Of a stretch of DNA of 64,000 nucleotides, positions 54,268 through 62,892 are shown piece after piece (the stretch's first letter is position 1; each line of letters begins with the position of its first letter). The position numbers were made by a program, and so were the translations under genes. Where the stretch lies: positions 26,477 through 90,476 of the forward strand of contig CAZSDZ010000005.1 of the NCBI GenBank assembly GCA_964605795.1. Reading direction: 5' to 3'. The notes beneath the pieces are model-generated. The model worked only from the letters and a program-made list of their open reading frames with translations, made no database searches and was not told the DNA's origin. Source of the stretch: JAFGOM01 sp964605795. GTDB lineage: Archaea; Halobacteriota; Methanomicrobia; Methanomicrobiales; Methanospirillaceae.

Positions 54268-54823
54268 CTGACACCTCTCCTTTCCCTGATTCAGCAAGGA
54301 CACCGGCTACAGCCATGAGGAGTTCTTTCCAGGCATCTTCTTTCCTGTTTGGCATGGACCATGAGGCATTCGGATGGTACTTCGGATCAAGGGTAACGGT
54401 TTTTGAATTTTGTGCACCCTGTTTGAGACCTGATAAAAGAACCGAGCAGAGTGAGTACGAAAGACCTGCAAGCATGACGAGATCATGGGGGCCGGTTCCC
54501 AAAATCCCCTTCCATTCTGGGTCACAGAGCCGCTGTATTAGGTCCATCACCCCCATCGAGGAGACCGGAGTAATTCCCTGTCCTGTGAGCTCCCGGTAGG
54601 TGTGTGCGGTCGAGACAACCGGGATTCCCAGATCTCCCAGATCCTTAATAAACCGGGTGAGGGTATCGCTCACCATTCCCGGCTGCACCAGAAGATGCCC
54701 TGCGATGATAACCGGGTGTTCTGCCTTCCTGATGAGAGCAGCAAGGACTGCAGGGTTTGTGATAAGGGAAGCCTGTTTCGTTCCCCCGGTCTCGGCACGG
54801 ATCCAGGCCTGTTCATGAACCAT
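54260..54823 (-). CDS. cdhB: Acetyl-CoA decarbonylase/synthase epsilon subunit
   Basis: 187 residues. The small subunit of the CO dehydrogenase part (alpha2-epsilon2), with a Rossmann-like fold: VIIAGHLLVQPGM, IPVVSTAHTYRELTGQGI, LVMLAGLSYSLCSVLLSGLKQ and the ending TVTLDPKYHPNASWSMPNR. Thought to shape electron transfer or FAD contacts of CdhA. It overlaps cdhA by 11 bases and cdhC by 8 bases, so the three are translationally coupled. Confidence 0.92.
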   Translation of the reverse strand: MVHEQAWIRAETGGTKQASLITNPAVLAALIRKAEHPVIIAGHLLVQPGMVSDTLTRFIKDLGDLGIPVVSTAHTYRELTGQGITPVSSMGVMDLIQRLCDPEWKGILGTGPHDLVMLAGLSYSLCSVLLSGLKQGAQNSKTVTLDPKYHPNASWSMPNRKEDAWKELLMAVAGVLAESGKGEVSDV

Positions 54824-57176
54824 TTTTCTCCTCCGTTCTGCCTCCTGCCTGGGAGACGAGCATGGTCGGATTCGGGATACTCCTCTCAGGGATTCCGTCC
54901 TTCTTTAGTAAAGCGAGGATCTCATCCTTCATCGTAACCGGGATGTCTGCTGCAGACCTCACAAAGAGCGGGATATCATCAGGAAGGATGCCATAGAGCC
55001 GTTTGTGCAGGTCAAGGTAGTGAGTCAGTTTCATGGATCTTCCCCGTGACGTATCATTCGGACGCATACAGAGCTTGGCAGCAAGAACCATCGCCTCCTC
55101 CTGTGTTTCTGCTGTAACAAAGAGATGCTCAGGAACCGGACCGACATAGACCTTCTCACCGGTTCTCGTATCATACACATACCAGTCCTCATCCTTGTCC
55201 TTTCTTCCCATGAGCATCCGGCGGTACTTCGAACCATGGGGACCGACGATCACTGGAATACCCAGTCGCCAGAACCCTGCCGCTATTGAGGCAGCTTTTT
55301 GTGACATCGCCCCCCAGGCGATACCGACTGCACCGACCCGGTTATACACATAATCAGCAATCTCTGCATAGTTACCAAGGAGATTGCGTTTTGCAAAGAT
55401 ACTGGCAATCTTTATTGCTGCCCCCGATATATGGGCATTCGAGACACAGGAACCGACATTGACGATACAGCCGGCATCAAACCTGCCCTCAAACTCTTCG
55501 TACGGAGTTAGTCCTTCCTCGTTTCGGTACATCCCTATCGCCATCGCCGAACAGCCTGATGTCATCACGATAAACCTGCGCCTGGCAAACTCACGGGCCA
55601 TCTCGGCCACCTCGCCTACCCCTTTCTCGAAGTTGGCACACCCGACAAAGGCAACAATCCCCGGGATCTCACCAAGCACAATCGGACCGCCGACCTCTCG
55701 GATCTCGAGATCCTGTACCGCTCCCCTGCCGGCACGAACCAAATACTTTTCAGTGAGCAGGGTATCACCGGCTGCCGCGAGAATACAACTATGGATAGGG
55801 ATGTCTTTTACGCACACATCCTCGCACCTTCCACATCCGATACAGATATCATAGATGGCTGCAAGAGCGGAACAGTCGCCTTCTGCCGCCTGCTTCATGG
55901 CAGAAGCGATAGGGGATTCAACCGGACAGGTCCGCATACATTCCTCGCAGCCACCACAGAGGGCGACCCAATTTCTGAGTTCCTCCATGGCAGGAATGGT
56001 TCCTTTCTGTATCCGTTTTGCATGAACCGACAGGGCAGTCCTTACCGCTACCTCGCCCACTTTCTGCGGATCTAAGATAAGGACACCGGGAACTTTGCCG
56101 GAGACGAGATCCTCGATTATATGGGAAGCATCATCGGTTGTCCGGTCGACAAGTCCGGCACAGTTCTTTCCTGAGGTTGCTATCAGCGGAACAGAGATGG
56201 CACCTGCCTCTTCTAACAGGTCAGCCCGCACACACTGCTCATCAACCACAATCAAATCCGGAACACCACTGCGGATGTAGCGGAGCTGCCACGAGATGGG
56301 GCCGATTATCTTTGCATTCGGATCATAGCGGGTTAGATCGATTGCCGTGCAGCAGATACCTGATATCTCGATGGATCCCGAGAGATTGTGTTCCCTTGTA
56401 TAATTGATGATATCGATGGCAGGAGGGACATTGTGGCCGATAACAAGGATTACCGGTTTTTTGGCATCCACGGTACCGAGGCCGAGGGGTACGAGTTTTG
56501 CTACAGGATCCGCTTTTGGAAGATGAAAGGCAGAGATCTGAACCATGTCTGCAATCTCAAGGGCAAGATGATCAATCATGCCTGCGTGAAAGACCTTTGA
56601 CTCAAAGTCTATCGGATCAGACTCCTGTCCGGTATGGGCAGCAGCAAGGAGATCGGTCACCTGGCGTTCTGCGTACTCAAGGGCTGCTTCCAGGTCTCCC
56701 AGGGTCTGTGGCCGGAACCCACAGACGAGCATGGTCACGGGAGCAGAGAGATCCACCGTGCTCTCCCCGACATCGATGGGAAACCGGTGGGAATACCGGC
56801 TTATAAGGTGGGAGACAAGGTGGCGGGCATGACTGGTGTGCGTTGCCGCCCCGATGCAGGTCGCAAGAAGGACGATCCGGGACTGCTGGGCTTCCATGGT
56901 GATCCCGCAGGCTCCGTGCTTACCGGCAGAGAGATCACATTTGCCATAGGTGCACAGGCAACAAAGGTCACAAAATGGGAGATAGAGCGGTTTATAGCGG
57001 GACAGCAGGATCCGGTCCCAGTCCCGGAGATCGGTGTGATCAGGAAAGGGTGTCGGCCCGACCGGCTGATCCGAAAGAATACTGCGTGCCGACCCGATAT
57101 GCAGAGCAAGGTTCTTTACCGCTCCCTGGTTTGTCTGTACCTCCCCCAATGTGAGATGAATATTTTTCCGGTTCAT
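54813..57176 (-). CDS. cdhA: CO dehydrogenase alpha subunit of acetyl-CoA decarbonylase/synthase
   Basis: 787 residues. Oxidises CO or reduces CO2 at the nickel C-cluster. Seen: B/D-cluster cysteines in FCDLCCLCTYGKCDL...GACG (Cys69-Cys90), VIGHNVPPAIDIINYT, the archaeal insertion with two [4Fe-4S] ferredoxin motifs (CGGCEECMRTCP and CIGCGRCEDVCV, E and F clusters, about 400-480), and C-cluster segments such as FVGCANFEKG, SGCSAMAIGMY, NVGSCVSNAH. Full family length. First gene of the cdhABCDE-RACo operon; a GGGGAG ribosome-binding site precedes ATG 57176 by about six bases, and the 262-base upstream gap carries the likely promoter. Confidence 0.96.
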   Translation of the reverse strand: MNRKNIHLTLGEVQTNQGAVKNLALHIGSARSILSDQPVGPTPFPDHTDLRDWDRILLSRYKPLYLPFCDLCCLCTYGKCDLSAGKHGACGITMEAQQSRIVLLATCIGAATHTSHARHLVSHLISRYSHRFPIDVGESTVDLSAPVTMLVCGFRPQTLGDLEAALEYAERQVTDLLAAAHTGQESDPIDFESKVFHAGMIDHLALEIADMVQISAFHLPKADPVAKLVPLGLGTVDAKKPVILVIGHNVPPAIDIINYTREHNLSGSIEISGICCTAIDLTRYDPNAKIIGPISWQLRYIRSGVPDLIVVDEQCVRADLLEEAGAISVPLIATSGKNCAGLVDRTTDDASHIIEDLVSGKVPGVLILDPQKVGEVAVRTALSVHAKRIQKGTIPAMEELRNWVALCGGCEECMRTCPVESPIASAMKQAAEGDCSALAAIYDICIGCGRCEDVCVKDIPIHSCILAAAGDTLLTEKYLVRAGRGAVQDLEIREVGGPIVLGEIPGIVAFVGCANFEKGVGEVAEMAREFARRRFIVMTSGCSAMAIGMYRNEEGLTPYEEFEGRFDAGCIVNVGSCVSNAHISGAAIKIASIFAKRNLLGNYAEIADYVYNRVGAVGIAWGAMSQKAASIAAGFWRLGIPVIVGPHGSKYRRMLMGRKDKDEDWYVYDTRTGEKVYVGPVPEHLFVTAETQEEAMVLAAKLCMRPNDTSRGRSMKLTHYLDLHKRLYGILPDDIPLFVRSAADIPVTMKDEILALLKKDGIPERSIPNPTMLVSQAGGRTEEKNGS

Positions 57177-57281
57177 AAGTGCTCCCCTGATACACGATTA
57201 TGGGTATCAGGAAGGATGATATTTTCTGAAAGATAGTATCCTGCCCCGGCTGCCTGAGCCATGAGATGAGTATGTTAGCAG

Positions 57282-57328
57282 AATAAATACTGTTTTTTGT
57301 GGTTGCAACCCTTGTCCTTTTGGTTGCA
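57282..57328 (-). promoter_or_regulatory. Candidate cdhA promoter and operator
   Basis: On the minus strand, TGCAACC occurs twice at a 21-base period (forward-strand GGTTGCA at 57301-57307 and 57322-57328); the first copy belongs to a 10-bp palindrome GGTTGCAACC (57301-57310). Immediately downstream is GTATTTATT (57282-57290), the best TATA candidate, about 105 bases before the cdhA ATG. A two-turn-spaced repeat next to TATA is the layout of a regulator site, activator or repressor; the palindrome alone could also be chance. Confidence 0.5.
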
Positions 57329-57438
57329 TCTGATAATTACTGTAAAGTACGGTTTTATTGATACTCAAATGTATTGGTACACAGATTACGAGTCTCTGCT
57401 CTGTGGTATCATCGGTCTTCCTCCTGACAGGAAACCCT

Positions 57439-58200
57439 CTAAAATCCTGCTTCTTCCATAATAGCCGTCACCGAGGCAGGTCCGGGGAGATACGGATCCA
57501 TCCCGAGAAGCGATGAACCGGAAAGGGCAGATGAGGCAACGAGAGGGTCTGCTGCTATTGTTCCAAGAAAACGGGTTCCTGCCACATCCCTGATACGATC
57601 CGCCATCTCATCTGCAAAGAGGTATCCCCCCACCGTGAAGAGGTGATTGTACATAATACCTGACTCCTTTGTCACCCGTATGGCACGATCGATATGAGCA
57701 AATGACTTGCTCGATGGTCCAAGGATATCAAAGATTGCATCCACCCTTGCTGTAACCCTGCGGTTTAAGTGTTCAAGTCCGCCGGGAGCATCAACAATAA
57801 TATACCGATACTGCCGTATCAGGTGGGATAGGGCGTTTTTTAATGCTGCGTCAGGCATGCAGTAACACCCTTCTACCCATTTTGTTCCGATGGAGATAAA
57901 GTCGAAATTCGTTCCTTCATACATCCCGTCCCTCCAGATTCTCTCCTCTATCCTCTCAGAAGGGGCAATTCCAACCGTCGTGCCACCTTTTTCGATGAAG
58001 GTCTCTTCTATCAGTTCTGCGATGGTTTTTTTGCCCTCTTTTTCAAGATCAATTCCTATCATCTCACCAAGGCTCTGGTCAGGATCCATATCCACGATTA
58101 GCAGGGGTGTTTCCCCTTTCCTGATGAAAAAATCTGCCATCATAGCGATAAAGCAGGTCTTTCCTGTTCCTCCCCTGCCCATACTGACCAGAACTCTCAT
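57439..58200 (-). CDS. cooC: CooC-type nickel-delivery ATPase
   Basis: 253 residues of the MinD/CooC P-loop family. Seen: MRVLVSMGRGGTGKT (deviant Walker A with the signature Gly-Lys), LIVDMDPDQSLGEMIG, the Ni-binding C-x-C in WVEGCYCMPDAAL at Cys112 and Cys114, exactly the positions known from CooC1 of Carboxydothermus, and IIVDAPGGLEHLNR. It loads nickel into the CdhA C-cluster (or A-cluster). Its ATG overlaps the stop of the upstream cooC as ATGA. It stands upstream of cdhA, not between cdhC and cdhD as in Methanosarcina. Confidence 0.92.
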   Translation of the reverse strand: MRVLVSMGRGGTGKTCFIAMMADFFIRKGETPLLIVDMDPDQSLGEMIGIDLEKEGKKTIAELIEETFIEKGGTTVGIAPSERIEERIWRDGMYEGTNFDFISIGTKWVEGCYCMPDAALKNALSHLIRQYRYIIVDAPGGLEHLNRRVTARVDAIFDILGPSSKSFAHIDRAIRVTKESGIMYNHLFTVGGYLFADEMADRIRDVAGTRFLGTIAADPLVASSALSGSSLLGMDPYLPGPASVTAIMEEAGF

Positions 58201-59003
58201 GGCATCTCATCTCCCGGATCTTCTTGTAGAGCCGCAAGATGCTCAGGGAGTGCATATACTGCACGTATCGCAGGTGATTCCGGGAGGGTTACCGGACTTA
58301 TTCCCTTCATTCCTGCGGTCAGGATTTCTGAATCGTACGGTATCGGGGGCAGCATGATACACCGGTGCCGATCTGCCGTGTCCTGTACAAGGTCAGTACT
58401 CTCCTTTCCGGTGATACGGTTTCCAAGGATACAGACCTTCTTCAGACCGGCTTTTTTTGCAATATCTGCGATACGTCCGGCAGTAAGAAGCGAGGCCTGG
58501 TGCGCATCAGTCACGATACAGAGGATATCAACAGATTCTGCGGTCCCCCTGCCCAGATGCTCGACGCCAGCCTCCATATCCATGATGACAACCTCATCTC
58601 TCTCAAGGACAAGGTGACTGGTAAGGGTGCGGATCAGACTGTTGGCAGGGCAGGCACATCCCGCCCCCATGGCTTTGACGGTGCCCATGACAAGCAGCCG
58701 GACCCCGCAGGGAGTGGGAACCGTGTAGGTATCAATGATATCAGCAACGGTAAACGAGAGTGAAAATACTCCGGGATAACCGGTATCTGTCTTCTCCCTG
58801 ACGAGATGCTCATTCTCTGAGATCGGGAGTATCGCTTCTGCTCCCCTTTCGCTCAAACCGAGCGTTAAGGCAAGGTTGGGAGAGGAATCTGCATCAATCG
58901 CAAGGGTTGCGTTCCCAAGCGATGCATACCGACAGGCAAGGAGTCCAGCAACAAACGTCTTTCCCACTCCTCCTTTCCCACAGACCGCTATTTTGAAACC
59001 CAT
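58197..59003 (-). CDS. Second CooC-type nickel-delivery ATPase
   Basis: 268 residues, paralogous to its neighbour. Seen: MGFKIAVCGKGGVGKT, LAIDADSSPNLALTLGL, a C-x-C at Cys116 and Cys118 in MGAGCACPANSLIR, and VIMDMEAGVEHLGRGTAESVD. The insertion and different C-x-C surroundings suggest a different client (the CODH C-cluster versus the ACS A-cluster, inference). Only 4 bases overlap the next cooC, so both are one transcript; GGAGAAG precedes the ATG. Distinguishing CooC1- from AcsF-type requires a phylogeny. Confidence 0.9.
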   Translation of the reverse strand: MGFKIAVCGKGGVGKTFVAGLLACRYASLGNATLAIDADSSPNLALTLGLSERGAEAILPISENEHLVREKTDTGYPGVFSLSFTVADIIDTYTVPTPCGVRLLVMGTVKAMGAGCACPANSLIRTLTSHLVLERDEVVIMDMEAGVEHLGRGTAESVDILCIVTDAHQASLLTAGRIADIAKKAGLKKVCILGNRITGKESTDLVQDTADRHRCIMLPPIPYDSEILTAGMKGISPVTLPESPAIRAVYALPEHLAALQEDPGDEMP

Positions 59004-59206
59004 CGCTTCTCCTGCTGTATACTTCCTTTTTCGATCTCTTCAACTTTTGTATCCCTTGATCGCTTCGGAACCGTATGATCAGGTTTCGTAGTGTATGAAT
59101 AGAATAACCGGGACAAGAATGGGATTTTCCTGCATACCGATAATGGGGAAGGGAGAGGCTGATATTCCTGATCCGTACATAAAAAAGGCAATGAATGATA
59201 ATAAAA

Positions 59207-59223
59207 GGGGCTGTTGCACGGAG
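59207..59223. repeat. Left terminal inverted repeat of the insertion sequence
   Basis: GGGGCTGTTGCACGGAG, exact complement of 60892-60908. The CTGTTGCA core is also found at the tips of the small element at 20484-20604. Confidence 0.9.
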
Positions 59224-59373
59224 TTCTCTCACAATTACGAGAGTGGCAAAATAGTAACAGGGTTATATTCAAAAAATAGAATAAATATTGGCGAAATATG
59301 GACGTAGCTATGATCAATAAACGCGAATCCAGAAATTTGTTAATTTCCTACTGTTTAATCCCAAACAATACGC

Positions 59374-60819
59374 TTAACAACCTTTTTTCCAGGCCCTTTT
59401 GATATTATAACAAGTGCAAATTAGTTTCCATTCAGATCTACACTTATCAATACCTCTTCTTAAAAAAGAGAGATACATCATCCCTTCTTTGAAATACCCA
59501 AATATTGACTCAACAATATATTTTCTCATTCGGTAGATCTCTCTACCTGACGGAGAAGCAATTTTTATTGCCATAATATCATGGATAATGATAGTATTAT
59601 CACATTCACACTCTTCATTCATCCATTTCCGGTATACATATTCGCCATAAATAGCAAGTTTTCCAGGGTACATATTTAGTCCGTCTCTAGGAATATCACT
59701 GATATCTAATGCGAATAATCCATCTGATGGACAGGTAGGGATTTTCCATTCTTTTTGAGAAGGAATATAGAGATCAACACCTAACTCAAACAACTCCGGC
59801 ATCTCCTGATAAACACAATATCCAGCATCAGCTAATATTGCAATAGAAATCGGATCTCTATCATTCCGCGCCAAATTATCGACTATTTGTTTAACCATTG
59901 GAGACAACTGATATAAATCGTTTTGATCAGGAACAACATCAGCTGCAAAAATGTAATGATCCTTACTCACTGCTGCCTGTGCATTGTATCCTTGTACAAA
60001 TCCTTTTCTATCTTTTTGGATAAGGCTTTCAGGGTCAGTCGTATTGCACTTTAATTTTGGATCTATCTCATCTTTAGAGACAGGCGATAATTTGCGCCCT
60101 CGAATTTTCTTACCCGTTTCATTCTCGATTTTATCTCTTTCTGTTTGTTTTAACTGGTAATCCTTAACGTTTTCATTGTGTTTTTCTTCAATTATCTGTT
60201 TCGCCTGTTCAAATCTTAATAATTTTTCCTTCTTTTTCTGATATGATAACATATTGACGGAATGATCTTGATTCAGAAGGCCTTCGTTAGTCGTTTTAAA
60301 TCCTGATAGTTGCTTCTTTAATTCTTCAGCTTTAGAAACAATTGAACGATAGGATTTATTTGATTCTAATGATGCATTAGCCTTAATCTTAGTGCCATCA
60401 ATCGCAAAAACGGATAAATCAATAATCCCTTCCTGTATGAAAATGTCAACTACCTGATCAAACACATCTTCAATTTCTATTGAGAAATTACTTAAAAAAC
60501 GTGAAATTGTTGAATGATCAGGAGTAGTATCTCCAAGAAAACTTCTCAAGCGTATATCATTCTTGCAAAATGTTTCAATTTTACGTGAATGGCGGTAACC
60601 TTCAGCATATCCCATGATTGTTATGATAAGAAGGGTTTTTGGATCATACCCTTTCCCACCCCAATCACTTTTGGAATACCTGTTGTAGAAGTAAGATAAG
60701 TTAAGTGAATCTACAATTGCAATGACGTAAAAAATTAAATCATTTTGTTCTATCCATTGAGTTGGATCTGTCGGTAATAATCTTGTTTGAAATAGATTTG
60801 CCGGTAAGAATCTAGCCAT
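59374..60819 (-). CDS. IS1182-family transposase (DDE)
   Basis: 481 residues. N-terminal DUF772-type domain (WIEQNDLIFYVIAIVDSLNLSYFYNRYSKSDWGGKGYDPKTLLIITIMGYAEGYRHSRKIE), then the catalytic core with the first Asp in VFAIDGTKIKANAS, the second in IAILADAGYCVYQE and the Glu in KYIVESIFGYFKEG. A Lys/Glu-rich coiled coil (about 175-245) interrupts the core. No stop or frameshift, so probably active. Its Met start (60817-60819) is 73 bases inside the right inverted repeat. Confidence 0.92.
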   Translation of the reverse strand: MARFLPANLFQTRLLPTDPTQWIEQNDLIFYVIAIVDSLNLSYFYNRYSKSDWGGKGYDPKTLLIITIMGYAEGYRHSRKIETFCKNDIRLRSFLGDTTPDHSTISRFLSNFSIEIEDVFDQVVDIFIQEGIIDLSVFAIDGTKIKANASLESNKSYRSIVSKAEELKKQLSGFKTTNEGLLNQDHSVNMLSYQKKKEKLLRFEQAKQIIEEKHNENVKDYQLKQTERDKIENETGKKIRGRKLSPVSKDEIDPKLKCNTTDPESLIQKDRKGFVQGYNAQAAVSKDHYIFAADVVPDQNDLYQLSPMVKQIVDNLARNDRDPISIAILADAGYCVYQEMPELFELGVDLYIPSQKEWKIPTCPSDGLFALDISDIPRDGLNMYPGKLAIYGEYVYRKWMNEECECDNTIIIHDIMAIKIASPSGREIYRMRKYIVESIFGYFKEGMMYLSFLRRGIDKCRSEWKLICTCYNIKRAWKKGC

Positions 60820-60891
60820 TTTATCTAATAATATATGACTTTATTTAATTATATATATTTTCATTCAAATTATTTTTATTTTACTCGTGAT

Positions 60892-60908
60892 CTCCGTGCA
60901 ACAGCCCC
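60892..60908. repeat. Right terminal inverted repeat of the insertion sequence
   Basis: CTCCGTGCAACAGCCCC, exact complement of the left end at 59207-59223. Confidence 0.9.
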
Positions 60909-61003
60909 AAAAGAGAAACGAATAACTGCCAAAATTTTCCTCGTGAACCTTTAATATTTCACAGGTTCTATTGAGATTTACATCCTCATAGAAGGTGAAA
61001 GAG

Positions 61004-62068
61004 ATGATACCATTAAAGACCTGGATAACACTGCTTCTTGCCGTTCTTCTCTTCAGTGCAACCGCTGCACTGCCGGTATCTGCAGCGTCATCATATGACC
61101 GGATAACCTGCATTAACGGGGTTTGTTCATCTACCTCGTTTTCTTCAGGGTATGATTCAGCGAATCAGTGGTATTGGCCATCGGGCTATGGGTACTATTA
61201 CCCGCCGTATACCGGACCATACTATCACTATAGCTATCCCTACTACGACCAGGGGTATTCCCCATCGTACTGGGGCCCATACCGGACATACCAGTATGAC
61301 GGGTACCTCTGTGCCGGGCAGTACCGGGTTTATTGTTTCCGAATGGGGGGGCAGCGATCCTATATTGAGTGGATTGTAAACAGCAACTGTTACGGCAGCA
61401 CGGATCCCGTGATGATGAGTATGGGGCCTGATGCCATATCTGTGTTCCGTGATCGACACTGCGGAGCAGATTTCGACCTGTATGTGTACCAGAACACCCA
61501 GCCCTATCCATACAACCACCCTGACCGCGTGGATGTTTCAAGTGGCTCGAACGCCTATGTCGGCTGGAGATATCCCTGCAGCGGATGCTATTATTGTGTG
61601 GTTGTTTACTGCAAGAGCGGGTGTGGATCCTACCGGCTCACCTGCAACTCGTACAATGACTGGAGCTGGTATCCGTATTACACCCCTGCCACGCCTGCAG
61701 GAACATCATCCTATTACACACCAGCAATGGCGTCCCAGGGATACTCAGCGCCGGGTGGATATGCTCAATCATCGTACGGTTTTCCTGAGACAGACCCATC
61801 CATGCCTCCCATGATGGCAGGAGAGTCTGATCCTGCAATGGACGCTGCTCTTGATGAGGTCATGTACTCAGGAGAAGAAGGATTCTTTGTTCCTGACATG
61901 GGTGAACCGGATACCACCTCCTTTACCTGGGTCGGGGATGAGGCACAAGAAGACGGAGGAGAGTATGCTGATACCGGAGAGGGAATGTATTATGACCCGT
62001 TCTCTGATGAGGAGACAGGGGAGTACCCGTGGGATACTGAACCCGGCGAGTGGATGGAGACCGGGTAA
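61004..62068 (+). CDS. Secreted Tyr/Cys-rich protein with a pre-peptidase-C-like domain
   Basis: 354 residues from ATG 61004, chosen over an in-frame GTG nine bases upstream because GGTGA lies at the right distance. A signal peptide (KTWITLLLAVLLFSATAALPVSA) is followed by a stretch with about 20 Tyr (YYYPPYTGPYYHYSYPYYDQ), then a beta-rich domain like the C-terminal domain of secreted peptidases (YIEWIVNSNCYGSTDPVMMSM...DFDLYVYQN...YCVVVYCKSGCGSYRLTC) with at least ten Cys that may pair, and an acidic, Gly/Asp/Glu-rich tail. No membrane anchor. No known family fits the whole; likely a surface or sheath-associated protein. Confidence 0.65.
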   Translation: MIPLKTWITLLLAVLLFSATAALPVSAASSYDRITCINGVCSSTSFSSGYDSANQWYWPSGYGYYYPPYTGPYYHYSYPYYDQGYSPSYWGPYRTYQYDGYLCAGQYRVYCFRMGGQRSYIEWIVNSNCYGSTDPVMMSMGPDAISVFRDRHCGADFDLYVYQNTQPYPYNHPDRVDVSSGSNAYVGWRYPCSGCYYCVVVYCKSGCGSYRLTCNSYNDWSWYPYYTPATPAGTSSYYTPAMASQGYSAPGGYAQSSYGFPETDPSMPPMMAGESDPAMDAALDEVMYSGEEGFFVPDMGEPDTTSFTWVGDEAQEDGGEYADTGEGMYYDPFSDEETGEYPWDTEPGEWMETG

Positions 62069-62325
62069 AACCCGGTTTTCTGACCGCATCTCTTTTTCTC
62101 GTAACCAATCAGACTCCCTCTCACGGTTTCTTTCATATCTCACTCAGAATGTCACCATACCGGTTTTGTTGAGAGGTTATATCGTGAGAACAGGTATTCT
62201 AAAACCACATGCTTTTTCAGGAGATCAATCAAATAATCAGGGATACGTTGACATTTTCGAGATACGGTACCGTTTTAATATCATTGCATCCCTATTCCTA
62301 CTATGGGAAGGCTGAAGGTACTTTT
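62069..62325. other. Intergenic region
   Basis: 257 bases between the secreted Tyr-rich protein and the TPR protein. A short T-rich stretch (TCTCTTTTTCTCG, about 62090) follows the first stop. A frame running into the next gene begins at ATG 62209 but its first 39 codons lack any conserved or signal-like feature. Confidence 0.4.
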
Positions 62326-62892
62326 GTGCATCGGATCACTTCTTTATTACTCCTGGTATCATGCACAGTATCAGGACTCTACAATGAGCCCACGCCGACC
62401 ATCGATACCGCCGATATCGAGGCATTTCATTCGATAGATGATGCAGCAACGGCTCTTTATGCCGGGCAGAACGCATTGCAGAGTGGCAGGTACGAAGAAG
62501 CACTGGAGCAGTACAGTATTGCAACAGAGAGAGATCCCTCATGGCTTACTCCCTGGTATCTCAAAGCGTACAGCCTGGAGAGACTCAACCGGTCAGAGGA
62601 GGCATTGAATGCGGTAGATACAGCATTAACCCTGGATCCGTCTGACCGCGATTCCAATATGTTAAAGGCAGAGATCCTCGCACACCTCGGAAAGACAGAG
62701 GAGGCGGATCTCTACCGGCAAAAGGCTGCTTTATCCCAGGTAACCCCTGTACTTGAGGTATCTTCGCAACCGACACAGAAATCACCGATCAACCTATTGA
62801 TTATCATCTTTGCGTTGCTGGGAGGGACATCGGTTGCCATTTATAGAGCACGATATACCCTCACCGGTAACACGAAAAAAAGAGGTGAATGA
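62326..62892 (+). CDS. Small exported TPR protein with a C-terminal membrane helix
   Basis: 188 residues starting at GTG 62326 (read as Met; HRITSLLLLVSCTVSGLYNEP), chosen because the signal peptide then lies at the N-terminus; LLVSC may be a lipobox. Two to three tetratricopeptide repeats follow (AATALYAGQNALQSGRYEEALEQYSIATERDPS, WLTPWYLKAYSLERLNRSEEALNAVDTALTLDPSD, KAEILAHLGKTEEADLYRQ) and a membrane segment (INLLIIIFALLGGTSVAIYRARYTL) close to the C-terminus. It is a reduced version of the protein at 14238. Its TGA overlaps the start of the next gene as ATGA. Confidence 0.7.
   Translation: MHRITSLLLLVSCTVSGLYNEPTPTIDTADIEAFHSIDDAATALYAGQNALQSGRYEEALEQYSIATERDPSWLTPWYLKAYSLERLNRSEEALNAVDTALTLDPSDRDSNMLKAEILAHLGKTEEADLYRQKAALSQVTPVLEVSSQPTQKSPINLLIIIFALLGGTSVAIYRARYTLTGNTKKRGE

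Larger units (their letters stand above)
59207..60908 (-). mobile_element. IS1182-like insertion sequence, intact
   Basis: A 1702-base element with a single transposase gene. Its ends are exact 17-bp inverted repeats, GGGGCTGTTGCACGGAG (59207-59223) and its complement at 60892-60908. AAAA flanks both ends (59203-59206 and 60909-60912), consistent with a 4-bp target duplication, although a run of A is weak evidence. The DNA is AT-rich like the 19-22 kb patch. The insertion lies in the non-coding space between the cooC operon promoter side and the secreted-protein gene at 61004 and does not break a recognisable gene. Confidence 0.9.

Noticed and set aside
59095..59307. 70-codon plus-strand frame MNRITGTRMG...
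   Set aside because: It crosses the left end of the insertion sequence and half of it is IS sequence.
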